Shown: in pieces, positions 1 through 4,498 of the stretch | Position numbering within the stretch: position 1 is the stretch's first letter | Layout of the letters: each line of letters begins with the position of its first letter | DNA from: Sphingomonas sp. | Lineage (GTDB): Bacteria > Pseudomonadota > Alphaproteobacteria > Sphingomonadales > Sphingomonadaceae | Direction: 5' to 3' | Assembly: GCA_013822915.1 (NCBI GenBank) | Contig: PNLG01000426.1 | Span: 1 to 6,018 of the forward strand | DNA length: 6,018 bases | Made by a program: the position numbers and the translations under genes | The notes under the pieces: generated by a model | Databases searched by the model: none | Seen by the model: only the letters and a program-made list of their open reading frames with translations | Told to the model about the DNA's origin: nothing

Positions 1-207
1 AACGCGGTGCGCAAATCGGGGGAGCCAGTGACGATGTTCCTCGTCAATGGCGTTATGCTTCAGGGCGATATCAGCGCCTTTGACCTGTTTTGCATGTTGT
101 TGCAGCGCGACGGAATGGCGCAGCTGGTGTATAAACATGCGGTGTCGACCGTGCAGCCTGCTCATCCGCTGAACCTCGCCGAGGAAGCTGCCGAGTCCGC
201 CGATTGA
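1..207 (+). CDS. hfq: RNA chaperone Hfq, 3' part (5' end outside window)
   Basis: Hfq is an Sm-fold hexamer that pairs small RNAs with mRNAs in the cytoplasm. The frame is open from base 1, and the 68 visible residues begin within the first helix (NAVRKS, matching NALRRE at residue 13 of the E. coli protein). The Sm1 region follows (VTMFLVNGVMLQG, then FDLF), and the Sm2 signature LVYKHAVSTV contains the diagnostic Y-K-H. The RDG insertion before Sm2 is typical of alphaproteobacterial Hfq. The C-terminal tail is short and acidic, ending AEEAAESAD, unlike the long E. coli tail. About a dozen N-terminal residues should lie upstream of the window. Several positions that contact RNA in E. coli differ (Lys31 to Met, Gln41 to Leu, Arg19 to Gly); see findings. 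The stop overlaps the hflX start. Identification is firm; whether the substitutions alter function is unknown. Confidence 0.95.
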   Translation, partial: NAVRKSGEPVTMFLVNGVMLQGDISAFDLFCMLLQRDGMAQLVYKHAVSTVQPAHPLNLAEEAAESAD

Positions 208-1496
208 GCACCGGGTTCGAGCGCGATCATGGCGAATTCGTTCGCGGCGGGCGCGCCGTGGTGGTGCTCCCCGATCAGGGGCACGCCAGCCGCGACGCGG
301 CTGCCCGCCTCGCCGAAACGGCGGGACTTGCGCAGGCGATTGGCCTGGAGGTGACGTCGCAGCTTGCTGTGCGGCTGCGCGCGCCGAAACCGGCGACACT
401 GATCGGGCAGGGACAGATCGAACAGATTGCAGCGTCTGTGCGAATGGACGAGGCCAGTCTGGTCATTTTCGACGCCGCGCTCACGCCCGTGCAACAGCGC
501 AATCTGGAAACGGGACTTGCCGCGAAGGTGATCGACCGCACCGGCCTGATTCTTGAAATATTTGGCGAACGCGCCGCAACGGCGGAGGGGCGGTTGCAGG
601 TCGAGCTCGCCCATCTCGACTATCAGGCGGGGCGGCTGGTGCGCAGCTGGACCCACCTTGAGCGCCAGCGGGGCGGCTTTGGTTTTCTCGGCGGTCCCGG
701 CGAAACCCAGATCGAGGCCGACCGGCGGCTGATCCGCGACCGGATGGCGCGGTTGCGGCGCGAGCTGGACCAAGTCAGCCGCACGCGCGGGCTGCACCGC
801 GAGCGGCGACAGCGCGCCCCATGGCCCGTGATCGCGCTGGTCGGCTATACCAATGCGGGCAAGTCGACGCTGTTCAACCGGTTGACCGGCGCGCAGGTGA
901 TGGCGGAGGATTTGCTGTTCGCAACGCTTGACCCGACGCTGCGCCAGATTGCGCTGCCCGGCATCGACAAGGCCATTCTTTCCGACACTGTCGGGTTTGT
1001 GTCCGACTTGCCGACGCAACTGGTCGCCGCGTTCCAGGCAACGCTGGAGGAAGTGGTGGCGGCCGACCTGCTCGTCCATGTCCGCGATATCGCCCATCCC
1101 GATAGCGAGGCGCAGCGCGCCGATGTCGAAGCCGTGCTGACCGAGCTGGGCGTTGCCGAGACGACGCCGCGCTTTGAGGCGTGGAACAAGCTCGACCTGC
1201 TTGACGAGGCGGCACGCGCCGACATGGCGCATGATGCGGCGACGCGCGGCAATGTTGTCGCGATTTCGGCGCTCAGCGGGGAGGGGGTGGGCGCGATGAT
1301 GCGCGCGGTTGCGGCCCGGTTGACCGAAGGGCATCGCCGCTACACAATCAAACTTGAGGCGGGCGACGGCGCTGGCGCGGCCTGGCTACACCAACATGGC
1401 GATGTGATCGACCATTGGGTCGATGGCGAGGCGGCGGTGTATGAAGTGCGGCTGAGCGAGCGCGACTATGCGCGATTTGGCGAACGGCGTGGGTGA
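204..1496 (+). CDS. hflX: Ribosome-associated GTPase HflX
   Basis: HflX is a GTPase that binds the 50S subunit and, in E. coli, splits stalled or heat-stressed 70S ribosomes. The 430-residue protein has the full family layout. The N-terminal HflX domain covers about residues 18-115. A linker carries the family signature GPGETQIEADRR (164-175), followed by a basic coiled segment. The G domain runs from about 208 to 373, with G1 GYTNAGKS (214-221; bases 843-866), G2 TLDPT (241-245), G3 DTVGF (261-265), G4 NKLD (328-331) and G5 SALSG (355-359). A short C-terminal extension follows. Length matches the family. I chose the TTG at 204 because it overlaps the hfq stop as TTGA, and it includes residues ahead of the conserved RAVVVLPD strand. 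No strong Shine-Dalgarno sits at normal spacing (GAGGAAG at 181-187 is 16 bases away), so translation is probably coupled to hfq. A GTG at 258 is the alternative start but would cut into the N-terminal domain. Confidence 0.96.
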   Translation: MSTGFERDHGEFVRGGRAVVVLPDQGHASRDAAARLAETAGLAQAIGLEVTSQLAVRLRAPKPATLIGQGQIEQIAASVRMDEASLVIFDAALTPVQQRNLETGLAAKVIDRTGLILEIFGERAATAEGRLQVELAHLDYQAGRLVRSWTHLERQRGGFGFLGGPGETQIEADRRLIRDRMARLRRELDQVSRTRGLHRERRQRAPWPVIALVGYTNAGKSTLFNRLTGAQVMAEDLLFATLDPTLRQIALPGIDKAILSDTVGFVSDLPTQLVAAFQATLEEVVAADLLVHVRDIAHPDSEAQRADVEAVLTELGVAETTPRFEAWNKLDLLDEAARADMAHDAATRGNVVAISALSGEGVGAMMRAVAARLTEGHRRYTIKLEAGDGAGAAWLHQHGDVIDHWVDGEAAVYEVRLSERDYARFGERRG

Positions 1497-1508
1497 GCCC
1501 CTTGGCCG
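1497..1508. other. Convergent hflX/mazG junction
   Basis: Only 12 bases separate the hflX TGA from the mazG TAG, which is read on the other strand. The perfect palindrome CCGCTAGCGG (1506-1515) straddles the mazG stop, and CCCC (1498-1501) could pair with GGGG (1514-1517). Neither strand has a run of T residues after these arms, so I cannot call an intrinsic terminator. Transcription from either side may read into the facing gene or end by Rho. Confidence 0.5.
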
Positions 1509-2282
1509 CTAGCGGGGTTGGTCGCCGATGTGCGCTTCTGCCCGCTTGGCCGCCGTCCAAAGTTCCTCCTTCGCGTTGAGATCGAGTCCGGCAAACGCCT
1601 CCCCCGCGGCATCCTCCATCGCGCGAAACCGCCGCTCGAACTTGGCATTCGCCGTTCGCAGCGCCGCCTCAGGATCAACCCCTTGCTTCCGTGCCCAATT
1701 CACCACCGCGAACAGCAGGTCGCCGATCTCCTCGAACCGGTGCGCGTCGTCCTTAGCGGTGTCGACCTCGGCCAGTTCCTCGTCAATTTTCGCGCGTGCG
1801 CCGGCGGCGTCGGGCCAGTCAAAGCCGACACGTCCAGCGCGCTGTTGCAGCTTTTCGGCCCGCATCAGCGCGGGCAGGCCAAGCGCGACGCCGTCGAGCG
1901 CGCCATCGGTGCCCTTGGCCGCGCGCTCGGCGGACTTGATTTGTTCCCATAGGCGGGGAGAGGTGCCCGCCGGGTCAACCGCATCGCCAAAGATGTGCGG
2001 GTGGCGGCGCTCCATTTTGTTGCAAATCGCGGTCACGACATCGGCAAGCGCGAAATGGCCAGCTTCCTCGGCCATGCGCGCGTGGAACACGACCTGAAGC
2101 AGCAGATCGCCAAGCTCATCGCGAAGATCGGTCATATCGCCACGCGCAATCGCATCGGCGACTTCGTGCGCTTCCTCGATCGTATAGGGCGCGATGGTCT
2201 GAAAAGACTGCGCAACGTCCCATTCGCAGCCGCTCACCGGGTCGCGCAGGCGCGCCATGATGGTTACCAACCGATCAACCAT
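1509..2282 (-). CDS. mazG: Nucleoside triphosphate pyrophosphohydrolase MazG
   Basis: MazG hydrolyses canonical and non-canonical NTPs to NMP and pyrophosphate. In E. coli it cleans the nucleotide pool and influences (p)ppGpp-linked survival. The 257-residue protein is close to the E. coli length (263) and collinear with it: it opens MVDRLVTIMARLRDP, followed by GCEWD and QTIAPYTIEEAHEV. It has two MazG repeats with the EExxE...ExxD metal-binding pattern. The N-terminal one is E36/E37/E40 with E56/D59, and the C-terminal one is E168/E169/E172 with E185/D188. The latter corresponds to the catalytically important domain of E. coli MazG. ERRHPHIFGD (91-100) and VGFDW (152-156) are family landmarks. 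The ATG start is supported by GAAAGG (2290-2295) seven bases upstream and by alignment of the N-terminus. It lies 55 bases downstream of the retropepsin gene, is co-directional with it, and may have its own promoter. It converges on hflX. Confidence 0.95.
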   Translation of the reverse strand: MVDRLVTIMARLRDPVSGCEWDVAQSFQTIAPYTIEEAHEVADAIARGDMTDLRDELGDLLLQVVFHARMAEEAGHFALADVVTAICNKMERRHPHIFGDAVDPAGTSPRLWEQIKSAERAAKGTDGALDGVALGLPALMRAEKLQQRAGRVGFDWPDAAGARAKIDEELAEVDTAKDDAHRFEEIGDLLFAVVNWARKQGVDPEAALRTANAKFERRFRAMEDAAGEAFAGLDLNAKEELWTAAKRAEAHIGDQPR

Positions 2283-2337
2283 TGTTGCGCCTTTCTTTAC
2301 CTGTTGGTTCGATAATATACATTATGTTAAATTCGTA
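2283..2337 (-). promoter_or_regulatory. AT-rich mazG leader with possible promoter and inverted repeat
   Basis: This 55-base gap contains only 18 G/C bases (33%), in sharp contrast with the GC-rich genes around it. On the minus strand CTGATA (2341-2336, overlapping the preceding stop codon) lies 16 bases upstream of TATATT (2319-2314). These are a 4/6 match to the sigma70 -35 and a 5/6 match to the -10 consensus, which would place transcription start near 2307. The inverted repeat ATAAT-N4-ATTAT (2312-2325) overlaps the putative -10 and could be an operator or simply AT-rich coincidence. The mazG Shine-Dalgarno GAAAGG is at 2290-2295. No terminator is visible after the protease gene, so mazG may also be read from the operon. 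The promoter call is inference from motif matching only. Confidence 0.35.
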
Positions 2338-2937
2338 TCAGCGTGCGCGCGGTTCGAGGACCAGCCGGTTCCCATCCGCTCGCCAACTCTTAAGCTGGTT
2401 CAGGAAGTCGATACCCAGCAAATCATCGCCCAGCGTGTCGCCGACCAGCACGGGCATGTCGCGGGCGGTGATCGGGCCGATGCGAAGCTGCGCAATGCGC
2501 GCGCGCTGATTGATGGTCGTGCCGTTGGCAGTCTCCACCATCACGCCAAAGCCATCCTCCACGACAATGCCTGCTGCCCTTGCAGTCTCTCGCGAGATGG
2601 ACGTCTGGGTGGCGCCGGTGTCGATCAGCATGCGCCGGTTAACCCCGTTAATCTCCGCCTCGATCCAGAAATGCCCGCCGACGCCGCGCGGCACCTCTAC
2701 ATTTCTGCCCGTGACAACCGAGTGCGTCAGCCCGGCATCCGCGAGAAATCCGTCCACGGCACCCCGGTTACGCGTCCATAGCGTGGCGAGGATCAGCCCG
2801 ACCGCAAAAATCCCCACCCACATCAGCGCGGTGCGCACGACATGACCGATCGGGATGCGCCGCGCGAGCAGTGCCGACAGCGGGAGCAAGAGAATCAGCA
2901 CATACCAGAGCACGCTCATTTGCTGATCGTCGGTCAC
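2338..2937 (-). CDS. Membrane-anchored retropepsin-like aspartic protease (clan AA, TIGR02281-like)
   Basis: This 199-residue protein has two predicted N-terminal membrane segments (about residues 8-25 and 35-55). They are separated by a short basic turn, LARRIPIGHVVR, and followed by a linker. A single retropepsin-like domain spans about 85-195. The catalytic triplet D106-T107-G108 (bases 2614-2622) lies in MLIDTGATQTSIS, the hallmark of clan AA peptidases. The matching hydrophobic-hydrophobic-Gly element is DLLGIDFL (172-179). With one DTG per chain, activity would require a homodimer, as in retroviral proteases. By the positive-inside rule the basic turn points to the cytoplasm, which would place the protease domain on the same side as the short N-terminus, probably the periplasm; this is inference. 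The start is GTG at 2937, in a 4-base GTGA overlap with the preceding stop and with GGAG eight bases upstream. ATG at 2919 lacks a good ribosome site. The substrate is unknown to me. Confidence 0.85.
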   Translation of the reverse strand: MTDDQQMSVLWYVLILLLPLSALLARRIPIGHVVRTALMWVGIFAVGLILATLWTRNRGAVDGFLADAGLTHSVVTGRNVEVPRGVGGHFWIEAEINGVNRRMLIDTGATQTSISRETARAAGIVVEDGFGVMVETANGTTINQRARIAQLRIGPITARDMPVLVGDTLGDDLLGIDFLNQLKSWRADGNRLVLEPRAR

Positions 2938-3713
2938 AGCACAAGCTCCATGCCGTCATAGCCGGGCTGGACGCCAGGCGGCAGTTCGCGGACTAACGTG
3001 GCATAATCCATCGTCTGATCCATATGAATCAGCACCGCTTGCTTCACGGCAAGCTGCGATGCCCAATCGAGCGTCTGCGAAAGCGTCGGATGCGACGGGT
3101 GCGGCTGCCGCCGCAGAGCGTCGACCACCCACAGGTCCATGCCCCAATATAGCGCGGCCATGGCGGGCGTCAGCGTATGAAAATCCGTGCTATAGCCGAT
3201 CTTCTTGTCCATATTTGTGAAGCGTAGCCCGGCCGTGGTTATCTCGCCATGCGGTTGGTCGACCACCTCGACGACGACATCACCAATCGCCAGCCGATCG
3301 GGTAGCAGCTCGATTGTCGCAATCGCAGGATAGCCAGCGTGGCTGTTGAACACATAGCTGAACCGCGAGGTCAGCGACGCCATCGTCTCTGCCCGTGCAA
3401 AGCCGCGCACCGGCCTGCCGCGCGTGCGGTAGAGTCGCCGTAGATCGTCCATCCCGTGGCAATGATCGGCATGATCATGGGTCCAGATCACCGCATCAAT
3501 GTCCTTCACGCCCGCCGCCAATAGCTGTTCGCGCAGATCGGGGCTGGTGTCGACCAGAAGGCGCGTTGATGCCGTCTCCACCAGCACTGACGCGCGCGTG
3601 CGGCGGTTGCGCGGCTCCGTCGGGTCGCAGTCCCCCCAATCGCCCGCGCCGTCCGCTCCGCCGATCCGCGGCACGCCCGATGATGTGCCGGAACCAAGGA
3701 CGCGGAGCTTCAC
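2934..3713 (-). CDS. Metallo-beta-lactamase-fold hydrolase, PhnP-like
   Basis: This 259-residue single-domain enzyme belongs to the metallo-beta-lactamase superfamily near PhnP, a cyclic-phosphate phosphodiesterase. The dinuclear metal site is visible: H79-D80-H81-A-D83-H84 (bases 3462-3479), H155 in DQPHGE, D177 in YSTDF and H230 in LIHMD. The opening LRVLGSGTSSGVPRIG and the end LPPGVQPGYDGMEL resemble the PhnP ends (LTGTGGAQGVP and LPSGFEVGFDGMEI in E. coli). The motif EPRNRRTRASVLVE is typical of this bacterial subgroup. No phosphonate-utilisation genes are nearby, so a role in phosphonate breakdown is not supported; a small phosphodiester or cyclic nucleotide substrate is only a guess. 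The start is GTG at 3713, in a 4-base GTGA overlap with the tatD stop, with AGGA (3722-3725) eight bases upstream. Its own stop overlaps the protease start. The fold and family are sure; the substrate is not known. Confidence 0.9.
   Translation of the reverse strand: MKLRVLGSGTSSGVPRIGGADGAGDWGDCDPTEPRNRRTRASVLVETASTRLLVDTSPDLREQLLAAGVKDIDAVIWTHDHADHCHGMDDLRRLYRTRGRPVRGFARAETMASLTSRFSYVFNSHAGYPAIATIELLPDRLAIGDVVVEVVDQPHGEITTAGLRFTNMDKKIGYSTDFHTLTPAMAALYWGMDLWVVDALRRQPHPSHPTLSQTLDWASQLAVKQAVLIHMDQTMDYATLVRELPPGVQPGYDGMELVL
2946..2949 (-). promoter_or_regulatory. Shine-Dalgarno of the retropepsin gene
   Basis: GGAG lies inside the last codons of the metallohydrolase gene, eight bases before the GTG at 2937. 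It decides in favour of that GTG over the ATG at 2919, which is preceded by no purine-rich site. Confidence 0.6.
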
Positions 3714-4498
3714 GCGGCGATTCCTAATCTCGCCTTTTGGAAAAGCGCAAAGAAATTGGCAGTCGTGGTCGCTGCCAGGGTCATGACGTCAACCCCGCGA
3801 AGTTCCGCCAGAAACCGCGCGGTATCGGCGACAAAGGCGGGCTCGGCCGTCTTGCCCCGGTGGGGTACGGGGGCAAGGAACGGTGCGTCCGTCTCGATCA
3901 ACAACCGCTCGGCGGGAATGCGTGCTGCCGTTTCCTGAAGGTCGCGGGCGTTCTTGAACGTGACGATCCCCGAAATCGAAATGTAACAGCCAAGCGCAAG
4001 CATTTGATCGGCGAACGCCCCGCTCGCGGTGAAGCAATGGATCAGGCAGGGAAACGCCCCCTTCCCCATTTCATCAGCGACAATTGCCGCCGTGTCTGCC
4101 TCGGCATCGCGGGTATGGACGATGAGCGGCAGCCCGGTTGCGCGCGCAGCCGCGATATGCGCGCGGAAATTGGCCGCCTGGCGCGCGCGGTCGCTATGAT
4201 CGTAATAATAATCAAGGCCGGTCTCGCCAATGCCGATCACACGCGGGTGCGCGGCGCGCTCGACCAGCGCTTCGGCGGTGATATGCGGATGGTGATCGGC
4301 CTCGTGCGGGTGAATACCTATGCTGGCCCAGATGTCGTCATGCGCGTCTGCAATCGCGACAATCTCGTCCCATTCGCGCTCTCGCGTCGAAATGGTCAGC
4401 ATCGTGGCGACCCCGGCACCCCGCGCGCGGGCAATCACGTCTGCCTGCTGCTCGACCAGCCCCTTGTAATTCAGGTGGCAGTGCGAATCGACGAACAT
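3710..4498 (-). CDS. tatD: TatD family metal-dependent hydrolase (DNase)
   Basis: TatD-family enzymes are TIM-barrel metallohydrolases of the amidohydrolase superfamily. Characterised members are Mg-dependent 3'-5' DNases linked to repair; they are not needed for Tat export despite the name. The 262-residue product has all expected metal ligands: H6 and H8 (DSHCHL), E92 in IGIGETGLDYYYD, H128 in VHTRD, H154 in IHCF and D204 in ETDAPFLAP. SIGIHPHE (59-66) and PVPHRGKTAEPAFV (210-223) are further family signatures; the usual RGKxNEP appears here as RGKTAEP. I chose the ATG at 4498 rather than the adjacent GTG at 4501, because GGAGG (4503-4507) is four bases from the ATG but only one base from the GTG. 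The ATG overlaps the metG TGA by one base (TGATG), implying coupled translation. A metG-tatD order is common in bacteria. The exact substrate in this organism is not shown by sequence. Confidence 0.95.
   Translation of the reverse strand: MFVDSHCHLNYKGLVEQQADVIARARGAGVATMLTISTREREWDEIVAIADAHDDIWASIGIHPHEADHHPHITAEALVERAAHPRVIGIGETGLDYYYDHSDRARQAANFRAHIAAARATGLPLIVHTRDAEADTAAIVADEMGKGAFPCLIHCFTASGAFADQMLALGCYISISGIVTFKNARDLQETAARIPAERLLIETDAPFLAPVPHRGKTAEPAFVADTARFLAELRGVDVMTLAATTTANFFALFQKARLGIAA

Noticed and set aside
162..1334. 390-codon open frame on the minus strand opposite hflX
   Set aside because: It is antisense to a clear HflX, is rich in Arg/His/Gln/Ala as expected from reading GC-rich codons backwards, and has no recognisable motif. 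It is a shadow of hflX codon bias.
1498..1517. CCCC...GGGG stem around CCGCTAGCGG as an intrinsic terminator
   Set aside because: The stem is short or overlaps coding sequence and has no following T-tract on either strand.
1518..2097. Two overlapping plus-strand frames opposite mazG
   Set aside because: The products are low-complexity, Ser/Arg/Ala-rich reverse readings of mazG, without motifs or ribosome sites.
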